Assembly: GCA_013285945.1 (NCBI GenBank)
Contig: JABDGP010000011.1
Location: 20,307-59,040, forward strand
DNA length: 38,734 nt
Origin: Bacteroidota bacterium
GTDB taxonomy: Bacteria > Bacteroidota > Bacteroidia > Cytophagales > Cyclobacteriaceae
Reading direction: 5' to 3'
Shown: positions 17,457-25,352 of the stretch, one piece after another
How the letters are laid out: each line of letters opens with the position of its first letter
Position numbering within the stretch: position 1 is the stretch's first letter
The notes under the pieces: model-generated
What the model was told of the DNA's origin: nothing
What the model saw: the letters and a program-made list of their open reading frames with translations, nothing else
Databases searched by the model: none
Translations under genes and position numbers: made by a program

Positions 17457-18851
17457 CTAATTAACCAATGTTGTAACTAGTTCTCCGGCACCTCCTGTTG
17501 AAAGAGAAAATGGTCTTGAAACATAAATTGAGAATCCTTCTCTTGCAACAATTGCCTTCTTCAATTCTGCACGTGCAGAGAAATAATCATAAAAAGACAT
17601 TTCCATGTCGCTCAGGAAAGCACTTGATACGATAATCGTTGCAATATTAAATTTCTTCGGTGAAGCTGTGTAATCGGGATTTCGAATGCCTGCCAAAGTA
17701 ACGATATCGGTTGCACTCACTTTAGTTACTGGCCCTTGAAGAATCGCACCTGGTTCTATAGCCTGTGTCTGGTCGTTAAAAATAATATGATCTTTTACCT
17801 GACTGGCTGGCTGTAACCCCATCAGGTATAACTCTAAGTCATTAAAAACTGTAGGGCTGGTATTCTGTACAATTTTCCAATTGTTTGCATCTTGCTGTAC
17901 CAGGTCATATGGAAAAGATAAGCCTTCTCCGCCAGGACCTGAGTAACCCATGATGCCACTGGCCAGGTCAGAAACTGGCCAATGCGGCTGTCCTACTGCA
18001 AAAGGCCCGCTAAGGTAGTTGATCCACTGATGACCGAGTTCATGTTGGTATCCCACAGACGCGCCATCAAGAAACGTAGTGTTTGGGAATACACTGATGC
18101 CGGTAAGCTTACCGGAAGACCCGAATTGACCAGACATGTCGACTGCGTCCATTCCGAGACCAGTCACGGCCTGCTTCACAATATTATGATGTCGATTATC
18201 ATTAAAGCCGGGAAATATGATCACAATGAAGTCGTAGTCATCGCCGAAATGCTGATAAAAGATATTTGTATAGTTATTGATGAGTTGATCATCATCAAAA
18301 ACGGTTGATCCTTTGGTTATAATATTGACCAGGTGAGGGGTCTTTTGAACCTGATCGTTTACTTTTTCTACTGTGAGTTGTGGGATAGAGTCAGTAGATA
18401 CCTCGGCAAATACATTGGAGTATCCAGCTATAACACTAATACTTATGGAGCCAAGAAATGGCCGGCAAGTGCTGATTGAGGCCAAGTTGGATAAGATTTT
18501 TTTTGAATCGAGGGTAACAGAAAAAATTTCATCATTGGCTATCTTGTCTCCCCCTTGGCCATCATCCCGCAAAGGAATATTCTCCCCCCAGACAGCGTTC
18601 AGAATAAAATTGGATCTGCCATCGATAGACCTGAATTCCAAAAGCACAGGGCCATCATACTTACTCGATATTACGCGAGGCGTAAGGACTGTAAAATTAT
18701 GATTGGTATCACTTCCTTGTGCTGGTAATTCTGAATTCGAAGGAGGTGAAGATGAAGGAGGCGTGATAGGAACTACACCCGGGTCTTTCGAGTCGTGGCA
18801 AGATGTAACTAACAAGAGTAAAAATAGCAAGCTTAAACTGAGGTGCTTCAT
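17457..18851 (-). CDS. Putative lipoprotein zinc metallopeptidase (HELGH motif)
   Basis: A 464-residue lipoprotein with lipobox LVTSC (Cys18), then a Pro/Ser-rich linker (about 25-45). An N-terminal beta-sandwich (about 50-155) has a RDDGQGGDKIANDE loop, like the acidic calcium-type turns of secreted-domain proteins. From about residue 170 there is an alpha/beta domain with HELGHQW at 270-276, the HExxH zinc site (His270, Glu271, His274). A third ligand is unclear; His290 or a later acidic residue is possible. IMGYSG at about 300 may act like a Met-turn. FNDLELYLMGL lies near 336. The family is unknown to me. It has its own promoter-like element at 18892-18923. It is expected at the outer membrane or cell surface. 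Confidence 0.72.
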   Translation of the reverse strand: MKHLSLSLLFLLLLVTSCHDSKDPGVVPITPPSSSPPSNSELPAQGSDTNHNFTVLTPRVISSKYDGPVLLEFRSIDGRSNFILNAVWGENIPLRDDGQGGDKIANDEIFSVTLDSKKILSNLASISTCRPFLGSISISVIAGYSNVFAEVSTDSIPQLTVEKVNDQVQKTPHLVNIITKGSTVFDDDQLINNYTNIFYQHFGDDYDFIVIIFPGFNDNRHHNIVKQAVTGLGMDAVDMSGQFGSSGKLTGISVFPNTTFLDGASVGYQHELGHQWINYLSGPFAVGQPHWPVSDLASGIMGYSGPGGEGLSFPYDLVQQDANNWKIVQNTSPTVFNDLELYLMGLQPASQVKDHIIFNDQTQAIEPGAILQGPVTKVSATDIVTLAGIRNPDYTASPKKFNIATIIVSSAFLSDMEMSFYDYFSARAELKKAIVAREGFSIYVSRPFSLSTGGAGELVTTLVN

Positions 18852-18891
18852 AGGTTTATAAGATTATGAAATGCTAAACCAGCAAAACTCA

Positions 18892-18923
18892 CAAAAATGT
18901 AAGGTTGTTATGTCACTTGCAAA
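18892..18923 (-). promoter_or_regulatory. Bacteroidota-type promoter for the HELGH lipoprotein gene
   Basis: On the minus strand, TTTG (at 18920-18923, inside a T run) is followed after 18 bases by TACATTTTTG (18892-18901). This resembles the primary sigma-factor consensus of the phylum, TTTG near -33 and TAnnTTTG near -7, with two extra T. Transcription would start near 18885, giving a leader of about 35 bases before the ATG at 18851. Confidence 0.45.
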
Positions 18924-18966
18924 AAATAATAAGTCGGAACAGTATAGAGTACCTAAATTTACGGGA

Positions 18967-20175
18967 CTAAAATTCCATCGATAATACTTCTGGGCTTTCT
19001 TCCACTATCATCTTATAATGTGCCAGCTTTCTAAAAATCTCAGCACTTGGGCGTGGTCTGCGCTCTTTCGTTTCAAGATCGCATTCATATAATCCAAACT
19101 TGCGAGTAGGCCCCAGATGCCATTCAAAATTATCCCATGTACTCCACCAAAAATAGCCCCGTATATCAATTCCGTCTTGTAAGGCCTGATGCAAGATTTT
19201 GGCGTAATCGATGATAGCTTGTTGTCGAAGTGTATCACTTTCATCACAAACTCCATTCTCAGTAATGATGATTGGTTTCTTGTATTTCTTCCAATAGCGG
19301 TCAATGCAGGTGCGTAATCCTTCGGGATGATATTCCCACATGTCGTCATGCCTGCGGCCAAGCTGTTTCATTTTCTCAGGCGTATCGATATAGGTGATTG
19401 GCATCGGATCATGCGGAACGCGGGCATAATAGCTCATTCCAAAGAAATCCACCTTTTCAAAATGCTTCGGCACCCATTCCATAAACCACCAGTCGCTCAG
19501 CCTGGCCGGAAACCAGCCCAAAACATTCTCAGCCGAAAAGACAATTGTATTGTGCGAAATGCCAACCGGCTGATTTGGGAATTTTAATTTAATGTAATCA
19601 TAGACCTGATCGTGCGCTTTGCCCATATTTTTTACGGCTATGGCCGCCTTCACTGGGTTATTCTTAAATGGCGGAAAGAAACCAGTTATCCATCCGTTGC
19701 TCGCATACACGTTGGGTTCATTGAATGTATTCCAATGACTCACATATTCACCAAAAGTATCAACAGCCTTCTTTGCAAAATCTACCCACAAATAGATGTT
19801 TTCCTCTTTCTCCCAGCTGTCTAGTGCGGCAAACCATTTAGGATTGGTGAAGTGGTGTAATACCATCATTATTTTTACTCCGCGCTGGCGGAGATCATTC
19901 AATAATGACAGATATTCATTTACCGTAGCCGGATCAAATTCTCCCAAAGGACTACGTTGCAATTTGCTCCACATAGGCCCCATCCGGTAAAAAGGAGCAA
20001 GGGCGGCAATCAACTCAGCGTCTTCTTTTAACTTCAGCTCATGGTCGGTGGTGCGATCAAAAACGTACCCATCTTTGGACTTCACGCCTTGCCAATCGTG
20101 ATCAAAGGCAGTCTCAATCTGCGTGGCGGCTGTGCTGGTGCCAAAAATAAAATCCTTTGGAAAGAGGTATTGCAT
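18967..20175 (-). CDS. Glycoside hydrolase family 1 (beta-glucosidase/galactosidase type)
   Basis: With ATG 20175 the enzyme is 402 residues, short for GH1 (usually about 440-480). An in-frame TTG at 20190 would add five residues and is less likely. It starts with FPKDFIFGTSTAATQIE, the GH1 opening. The acid/base Glu153 is in NTFNEPN and the nucleophile Glu306 in IITENG. The +1 loop is HHFTNPKWF and the closing motif is WSTWDNFEWHLGP then FGLYECD. It uses HFT instead of the more usual HWDLP, as in the subfamily close to archaeal and some Bacteroidota enzymes. No signal peptide, so it is cytoplasmic and acts on imported disaccharides or glucosides. The substrate cannot be fixed from sequence. 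No adjacent sugar transporter. Confidence 0.9.
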   Translation of the reverse strand: MQYLFPKDFIFGTSTAATQIETAFDHDWQGVKSKDGYVFDRTTDHELKLKEDAELIAALAPFYRMGPMWSKLQRSPLGEFDPATVNEYLSLLNDLRQRGVKIMMVLHHFTNPKWFAALDSWEKEENIYLWVDFAKKAVDTFGEYVSHWNTFNEPNVYASNGWITGFFPPFKNNPVKAAIAVKNMGKAHDQVYDYIKLKFPNQPVGISHNTIVFSAENVLGWFPARLSDWWFMEWVPKHFEKVDFFGMSYYARVPHDPMPITYIDTPEKMKQLGRRHDDMWEYHPEGLRTCIDRYWKKYKKPIIITENGVCDESDTLRQQAIIDYAKILHQALQDGIDIRGYFWWSTWDNFEWHLGPTRKFGLYECDLETKERRPRPSAEIFRKLAHYKMIVEESPEVLSMEF

Positions 20176-20245
20176 GGTTTGAAGGTGCAATATTAACTAA
20201 AGCGCCTTTCTCCGTGCTTTTCTTTTTTCAATCAATAGCAGGCTT

Positions 20246-20253
20246 TACATTTG
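20246..20253 (+). promoter_or_regulatory. Promoter -7 element directly before a small gene
   Basis: TACATTTG matches the phylum's TAnnTTTG -7 element exactly. It ends six bases before the ATG at 20260, so transcription would start at or very near the start codon, giving a leaderless or almost leaderless mRNA. No TTG is visible at the expected -33 position, only a T-rich stretch. Confidence 0.35.
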
Positions 20254-20259
20254 CTTAAC

Positions 20260-20451
20260 ATGAACCGCTCAAAAAAAATATTCGCCTTTCTTTCAGTGAT
20301 CTTTTTGCTGCTGCTTTTTTACGCCAGTTACGACATCAGCACACGCACTACGTTCCCCGGATCAAAACCTCAACTTAAAGAGCGGATTAAAAAGCAATTT
20401 TTGAAGGCAGATTCAATCAAGCCCGATTCGGCAAAAGCAATTCATCGCTAA
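20260..20451 (+). CDS. Small single-pass membrane protein, unknown function
   Basis: From ATG 20260 it encodes 63 residues: a short basic N-terminus (MNRSKK), one membrane helix (IFAFLSVIFLLLLFYASY) and a charged, mostly polar tail with several Lys and Asp-Ser pairs. An in-frame TTG at 20251 would add three residues and is unneeded. Not recognised. It is divergent from the GH1 gene. A strong intrinsic terminator lies about 110 bases downstream. Confidence 0.6.
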   Translation: MNRSKKIFAFLSVIFLLLLFYASYDISTRTTFPGSKPQLKERIKKQFLKADSIKPDSAKAIHR

Positions 20452-20557
20452 AAACGACTATTTAACAGCGAAATCTTCATTTTGCCGACACCCAGTTTCA
20501 CAGCTATGTGACCAACTATATTTTAGCATCAGATTAAAGCCAACTATAGACAAGATT

Positions 20558-20595
20558 ATCCCCTGAGGTCAAGGACTTTGGGGGATTTTCTTTTT
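20558..20595 (+). terminator. Rho-independent terminator downstream of the small membrane protein gene
   Basis: ATCCCC (20558-20563) pairs with GGGGAT (20581-20586) around an inner, partly paired segment (AG..GACTT), followed by ATTTTCTTTTT. The stem and T tract are of typical form for an intrinsic terminator on the plus strand. Confidence 0.7.
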
Positions 20596-20651
20596 AGGAC
20601 ATCCTGTTTTTTTCTGGCGGCCCGTCAATGCGAGACGCAAAGGCCCGGGCT

Positions 20652-20667
20652 TCCCGAAGACTCGGGA
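20652..20667. repeat. Short GC-rich inverted repeat (hairpin)
   Basis: TCCCGA and TCGGGA are exact inverted repeats around AGAC. It lies next to an 8-base palindrome, GCCCGGGC, within the GC-rich intergenic block. It looks like a dispersed extragenic palindrome, but only one copy is in this window. Confidence 0.5.
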
Positions 20668-20810
20668 CGCTGCAAGTCCGCCCATCACACCAGTCCATTT
20701 CACTTCGTGCTTTCCACTTCTATCTCTGGCCGTGCACCGTTGCCACCTCACCTGTTATATCTTTTTAGCCTTCCCTGTTTTTTGTACATTGGGATTTTAA
20801 TTCCAATGCT

Positions 20811-21347
20811 ATGAGAAAGATTTTGATGACGGTAGCTGGGCTTGTAATTGCTGTTCTTACCCACGCCCAAAAGTTCACAGCTGAAAAAAGCACAGTCAAA
20901 TTTTTCTCCGATGCGGCTATTGAAGACATCACTGCTACCAATACCAAATCCAGTAGCATATTCAATGAAGCTACCGGAGAGATTGTCTATTCTATTCCTA
21001 TTAAAGAATTTGAATTCGATAAATCGCTCATGAAAGATCACTTCAATGAAAAGTACATGGAATCAGATCAGTTCCCCAAGGCAACATTTCAGGGAAAAAT
21101 TTCTGATTATCAACCGGCCGCTACTGGCGCACAAAAGGCTACCGCCGTTGGCAAGCTCACTATTCACGGCGTAACGCAAGACGTGACGATTCCTGGCACG
21201 ATTGAAAATGCCGGTGGCAAAATCACTATGAAGGCCAAGTTTATGGTGAAACTCGTAGATTATAAAATAAAGATTCCCCAACTGCTTTGGAAGAACATTG
21301 CCGAGCAAGTGGAAGTAACAGTAGAATTTAACTATACCGCACTATGA
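20811..21347 (+). CDS. YceI-family periplasmic protein
   Basis: A 178-residue secreted lipocalin-like protein with signal peptide (MTVAGLVIAVLTHA, cut before QKF). It starts with FTAEKSTVKFFSDAAIEDITATN and shows the YceI features: a strand pattern for an eight-stranded barrel, FNEKYMESDQFPKATFQGKI near residue 85, and LTIHGVTQDVTIPG near residue 125. YceI proteins bind amphiphilic isoprenoids such as polyprenyl or ubiquinone-type molecules in the periplasm. It overlaps the next gene in an ATGA junction, so the two are translationally coupled. The ATG at 20811 is chosen because it begins the signal peptide. Confidence 0.9.
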   Translation: MRKILMTVAGLVIAVLTHAQKFTAEKSTVKFFSDAAIEDITATNTKSSSIFNEATGEIVYSIPIKEFEFDKSLMKDHFNEKYMESDQFPKATFQGKISDYQPAATGAQKATAVGKLTIHGVTQDVTIPGTIENAGGKITMKAKFMVKLVDYKIKIPQLLWKNIAEQVEVTVEFNYTAL

Positions 21348-22261
21348 AGAACATTTTTACGATTTTATTTTTAATGTCAGTAGTAAGCTTACAGGCTCAG
21401 GACGACCTGATGAAAGAATTGGAACAAAATAAGAAGCCGGAAACCAGCTACGTAGGCCAAACCTTTAAGGGAACCCGTATCGTCAACGGACAATCAGTGG
21501 AGACGAAAGGCAAGGGCGAACTCGAATTCATTTTTGCGCACCGTTTTGATAAAATTAATTCAGGAAGTTATAATGCTTTCGGATTTGATGGCTACGCAAT
21601 TGTTCGGCTTGGTTTGGAGTATGGAATCACCGACCGCCTTGGTGTATCTGTTGGCCGGACTTTTTATGGTGGTAATAAAATGGTAGATAGCTATGTTCGG
21701 TATAAGGTCGCCAGACAAAGCACAGGAGCAAATAGTTTTCCGGTTACGATCACCGCCATAGGCACAGTCACCTATCAGGCGTTTCCCAATGCTGCCGACG
21801 CGGCCCAGTTGGGTATCCCGCTTCCCAGCACATCAGACAGAATGGGTTACGTTGCCGAAGTTCTTTTCGCCCGGAAATTCTCATCTACATTCTCGGCTCA
21901 GGTCACACCCATTTTTGTACACAGAAACGCCGTCAATAAATCGATTGAGAATAATGATGATTATGCCGTTGCCTTTGGCGGCCGTTATAGGTTAACCCGC
22001 AGTTTTTCGTTGATTGGTGAATATTACACCAGACTGAATGCCAATTCAAATTCACCGTACTATAATTCAGCGGGCTTGGGTGTAGATATTGAAACCGGAG
22101 GACACGTATTTCAATTGGTATTCACAAATAGCCTTGGGCTGAATACACAAACTATCGTGACACAAACGGGCGGCCCCAATGACGGTAATTTGGGCAAGGG
22201 CGATGTTCACTTTGGGTTTAATATTACCCGCACGTTTCAGGCAGGAAAAAGAAAACAATAA
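21344..22261 (+). CDS. DUF5777-type outer-membrane beta-barrel protein
   Basis: A 305-residue protein with signal peptide (ILFLMSVVSLQA, cut before QDD), followed by alternating amphipathic strands ending in aromatic residues, as in outer-membrane barrels. The segment FKGTRIVNGQSVET and the later GELEFIFAHRFDKINSG match my memory of the DUF5777 family of Bacteroidota. The end, VHFGFNITRTF, looks like a final barrel strand. Translationally coupled to the YceI gene upstream; the pairing suggests a joint periplasm-to-outer-membrane role in handling a lipid or quinone, which is an inference. Function of the family is unknown. Confidence 0.82.
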   Translation: MKNIFTILFLMSVVSLQAQDDLMKELEQNKKPETSYVGQTFKGTRIVNGQSVETKGKGELEFIFAHRFDKINSGSYNAFGFDGYAIVRLGLEYGITDRLGVSVGRTFYGGNKMVDSYVRYKVARQSTGANSFPVTITAIGTVTYQAFPNAADAAQLGIPLPSTSDRMGYVAEVLFARKFSSTFSAQVTPIFVHRNAVNKSIENNDDYAVAFGGRYRLTRSFSLIGEYYTRLNANSNSPYYNSAGLGVDIETGGHVFQLVFTNSLGLNTQTIVTQTGGPNDGNLGKGDVHFGFNITRTFQAGKRKQ

Positions 22262-22315
22262 GCCGGCCTGATTTGAGGTTTTTAATGATCCTGAGCTAAT
22301 CCAAGCCTTAACCAC

Positions 22316-23707
22316 TTGCTGCTATTTTCCATCATCGGTTATCTCTGTCTGACAATCGGTATTGGGTATGTGGCCTCTCGGAAGGTCAAAAACGCTGGTG
22401 ATTTTATGTTGGCTGGCCGCAGCCTGCCGTTGGCGCTTAGTTCGGCTGCGTTGTTTGCTATCTGGTTTGGATCAGAAACCGTCTTTGGCGCCTCCGCCGA
22501 ATTTTTAAAAGGTGGCTTGTACTCTGTTATCGAAGATCCGTTTGGCGGTGCGTTGTGTTTAATTCTCTTTGGCCTTTTTTTCGCCCGCAAGCTGTACAAT
22601 ATGAACCTGCTTACGCTGGGCGATTTCTTTGAAGTTCGCTACAGCAAACGAACAGAGCTTGTAGCGAGCTTTTTTCTGGCTCCACCTTATGTGGGTTATA
22701 TCGCAGCGCAGTTAGTAGCAATGGGGCTCATCCTCAATATTGTTACAGGCTTGCCGGTGTGGCAGGGAGCGGTCATCGCAGCAAGCGTAGTTACATTTTA
22801 TACTTTCATTGGCGGCATGTGGGCCATTTCAGTCACTGATTTTTTTCAGAGTATTGTTATTATCATTGGCTTGGTGACACTCGCTGTAATTCTCGCCTTA
22901 AAATCGGGTGGCGTTGTAAAAGTTTTTAATGAAATGCCTGCGGGGACTTTTCGGTTTTTACCTAAGCCAGAATTTAAAGAAGTCATCGTTTACATCAGTG
23001 CCTGGTCAGTGCTTGGGCTTGGCTCGTTGCCATCACAAGATGTATTTCAGCGCGTCATGTCGTCTGGCTCGGTGAAGGTGGCAATACGCTCGTGTTTCAT
23101 CGCTGCCGCTCTTTATTTAAGTGTGGCAATGCTGCCTCTGTTTATCAGCACTTGTGTAAAACACTTATACCCCGATTTTTCCCAAGGCGAAGCACAACTG
23201 GCCTTACCGCGTATGGTTCTGGCGCATACTAATATTTTTATTCAGGTGTTGTTTTTTGGTTCGTTACTTTCTGCAATCATGAGCACGACGAGCTCAGCCA
23301 TGCTGGCGCCGGCAGCGATTTTTTCGGAGAATCTTATCCGGCCACTAATGAATAATAAATTGAGCGATAAACAATTGCTGCTTACAACCCGTTTATGTGT
23401 GCTGGGCTTCAGTGTTGCTGCAACGGTGATGGCTTGTTTGCGTACCAATATCTACCACTTGGTTGGCGAATCTTCCATCCTCAGTTTGGTCTCTTTGTTT
23501 GCTCCGCTGGTGATGGGCCTGTATTGGAAAAGAGCTAATAGTATGGGTGCCTTACTGGCAATGGTATGTGGTACTGTCACTTGGGCGATATTTGAAATTT
23601 ATGAGTCGGGCTGGCCCAGTCTATTACCAGCTACAATTGTTAGTTTTGCAGCAATGATTTTTGGAAGTTTATTGTTAAAGAAAGATAACTCAGCAATTTT
23701 AAAATGA
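22316..23707 (+). CDS. Sodium:solute symporter (SSS family)
   Basis: A 463-residue transporter with about 12-13 membrane helices, starting with the first helix and then GIGYVASRKVKNAGDFMLAGRSLPL, the standard opening of the SSS family. Further family segments are FATIWFGSE-like at about 48, TFIGGMWAISVTDFFQ (about 165-180) and the SAIMSTTSSAML stretch near 320, where the sodium site lies. The substrate is unknown; this subtype is often annotated as a proline/pantothenate/sugar-like symporter. The start appears to be TTG at 22316. No ATG lies in this frame between the upstream stop at 22292 and that point. It overlaps the OsmC gene by an ATGA junction. Confidence 0.9.
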   Translation: MLLFSIIGYLCLTIGIGYVASRKVKNAGDFMLAGRSLPLALSSAALFAIWFGSETVFGASAEFLKGGLYSVIEDPFGGALCLILFGLFFARKLYNMNLLTLGDFFEVRYSKRTELVASFFLAPPYVGYIAAQLVAMGLILNIVTGLPVWQGAVIAASVVTFYTFIGGMWAISVTDFFQSIVIIIGLVTLAVILALKSGGVVKVFNEMPAGTFRFLPKPEFKEVIVYISAWSVLGLGSLPSQDVFQRVMSSGSVKVAIRSCFIAAALYLSVAMLPLFISTCVKHLYPDFSQGEAQLALPRMVLAHTNIFIQVLFFGSLLSAIMSTTSSAMLAPAAIFSENLIRPLMNNKLSDKQLLLTTRLCVLGFSVAATVMACLRTNIYHLVGESSILSLVSLFAPLVMGLYWKRANSMGALLAMVCGTVTWAIFEIYESGWPSLLPATIVSFAAMIFGSLLLKKDNSAILK

Positions 23708-24123
23708 TAAAGATCGAACTCTCCCGTCTGGATAATGACTTCAACATGGAAGCGGTGAACGACACTGGGAACAAAATCCTATTGGATGGCTCACCTGCCG
23801 ATGGCGGGCACAACCGCGGCATGCGGCCAATGCAAACGTTACTTGCCGCAATGGGAGCCTGCAGTGCTATTGATATTGTAAGTATTTTACGCAAACAACG
23901 CGAAGAACTTAAAGACATCAAGATTACAGTGACCGGCGAACGCCAAAAAGATGTTACGCCTTCGCTTTACACGGAAGTTCATGCGCACTACAAACTCTTC
24001 GGAAATATTGATCAGGATAAGGCACAAAAAGCAGTGAGCCTGTCGGTGGAAAAATATTGCTCGGTGGCAAAAACACTGGAGAAGACCGCGAAAGTGACCT
24101 ACAGTTTTGAAATTCTCAAATAG
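23704..24123 (+). CDS. OsmC-family peroxiredoxin-like protein
   Basis: A 139-residue OsmC/YhfA-type protein. Features are the N-terminal beta region, GMRPMQTLLAAMGACSAIDIVSILRK (about 39-64) with the first cysteine at the start of the central helix (near residue 53), and a second cysteine in VEKYCSVAKTLE (near residue 119). Such cysteine pairs reduce organic hydroperoxides in this family. It overlaps the symporter by four bases and ends about 30 bases before metZ, so the three genes form one unit. Its partner thiol is unknown. Confidence 0.88.
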   Translation: MIKIELSRLDNDFNMEAVNDTGNKILLDGSPADGGHNRGMRPMQTLLAAMGACSAIDIVSILRKQREELKDIKITVTGERQKDVTPSLYTEVHAHYKLFGNIDQDKAQKAVSLSVEKYCSVAKTLEKTAKVTYSFEILK

Positions 24124-24152
24124 CTACAATACTTAAACGCATAACTAACACC

Positions 24153-25331
24153 ATGGCCGGGAAGAAAAGAAATTTTGAGACTGATGCCGTTCGTACACAA
24201 AACGAACGAACTCCTTTTCGGGAGCATTCTACTCCATTGTATTTAACATCCAGTTTTGTTTTTGAAGATGCAGAACAAGCACGAGCTCTCTTTGCCGATG
24301 AAGTTCCGGGAAATATATATACTCGTTTCTCCAACCCTAACAGCACCGAGTTCATTGAGAAGCTTTGTTTGCTTGAAGGCACTGAGGACGGAATTGCTAC
24401 GGCATCTGGTATGGCAGCAATGTATATTAGCATGGCGTCATTGTTAAAAGCCGGCGATCATGTACTTGCATCCCGGTCCGTATTTGGCTCGACTCACCAG
24501 ATACTTAATGTCATTTTTCCAAGGTTTAACATTGACTATTCTTATGGTGACCTAAGTAATCCGGACTCATGGGAAAAATTGATTCGCCCTAATACAAAAA
24601 TGATTTTTGTTGAGACACCATCCAATCCGGCTCTGGACATTATCGACTTGGAGTGGCTGGGTAAACTTGCCGATAAGCATAAGCTTATTTTAAATGTTGA
24701 TAATTGTTTCGCCACTCCCTATTTACAAAACCCGGCTCAGTGGGGAGCGCATCTGGTAACGCACTCTGCTACCAAATTCATTGATGGACAAGGTCGGGTA
24801 ATCGGAGGAGCTGTATTAGGTAAGAAGGAGTTAATTAAAGAAGTGCGATTTTTTGCGCGACATACCGGCCCGTCGATGTCGCCATTCAATGCCTGGGTCT
24901 TATCCAAGAGCCTTGAGACATTGGCTGTGCGAATGGAGAAGCATTGTGCAAATGCATTGGAGCTTGCACAATGGCTGGAGAAAAGGAGCGAGGTAAAGTA
25001 TGTCAAGTATCCTTTTCTTGCTTCGCATCCGCAATATGCCTTGGCAAAGAAACAGATGCGATTAGGCGGAGGTGTGGTGACTTTTGAAATTAATGGAGGT
25101 ATTGATGGTGGCAGGAGATTTCTGAATTCGTTAAAAATGATTTCGCATTCTGCCAACCTTGGTGACACGAGAAGTATTGCTACGCATCCGGCTTCGACAA
25201 CTCATTCGAAATTAACAGATGCCGAGCGCGAGGCCGTTGGCATTACGCCCGGACTCATCCGTGTGTCTGTGGGGCTTGAAAACATGCACGATGTGATTGC
25301 CGATATTGAGCAGGCATTTAGTAAAACCTAA
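24153..25331 (+). CDS. metZ: O-succinylhomoserine sulfhydrylase (Cys/Met metabolism PLP enzyme)
   Basis: A 392-residue PLP enzyme of the Cys/Met metabolism family, which in this subgroup makes homocysteine directly from O-succinylhomoserine and sulfide. Motifs are TSSFVFEDAEQAR near residue 32, YTRFSNPNS at 56-64, SGMAAM at 85-90, VETPSNPALDIID at 153-165, and the PLP lysine Lys208 in HSATKFIDGQGR. The IDGQGR sequence after the lysine is characteristic of MetZ rather than cystathionine synthase or lyase. Near the end, NLGDTRSIATHPASTTH is the family's C-terminal signature. Last gene of the symporter-OsmC-metZ unit; converges on the RNA ligase. Confidence 0.92.
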   Translation: MAGKKRNFETDAVRTQNERTPFREHSTPLYLTSSFVFEDAEQARALFADEVPGNIYTRFSNPNSTEFIEKLCLLEGTEDGIATASGMAAMYISMASLLKAGDHVLASRSVFGSTHQILNVIFPRFNIDYSYGDLSNPDSWEKLIRPNTKMIFVETPSNPALDIIDLEWLGKLADKHKLILNVDNCFATPYLQNPAQWGAHLVTHSATKFIDGQGRVIGGAVLGKKELIKEVRFFARHTGPSMSPFNAWVLSKSLETLAVRMEKHCANALELAQWLEKRSEVKYVKYPFLASHPQYALAKKQMRLGGGVVTFEINGGIDGGRRFLNSLKMISHSANLGDTRSIATHPASTTHSKLTDAEREAVGITPGLIRVSVGLENMHDVIADIEQAFSKT

Positions 25332-25352
25332 GAACTAACCTTCGGGATTCCT

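Larger units (their letters stand above)
20452..20810. other. Intergenic region with terminator and GC-rich block
   Basis: About 360 bases without a convincing gene. The first 100 are AT-rich, then comes an intrinsic terminator (20558-20595). From about 20613 to 20755 the base composition turns clearly richer in G+C than the neighbours, with short palindromes: GCGAGACGC (20630-20638), GCCCGGGC (20643-20650) and TCCCGAAGACTCGGGA (20652-20667). The 60-residue minus-strand reading frame across this block is basic, low in hydrophobic residues and looks like chance. The last 50 bases are T-rich and presumably carry the promoter of the YceI gene. Confidence 0.6.

Noticed and set aside
20569-20751. 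Minus-strand reading frame of 60 residues within the intergenic GC-rich block
   Set aside because: Strongly basic, low-hydrophobic and proline/glycine-rich composition without helix or domain pattern; it coincides exactly with the GC-rich block and the terminator. Treated as chance.
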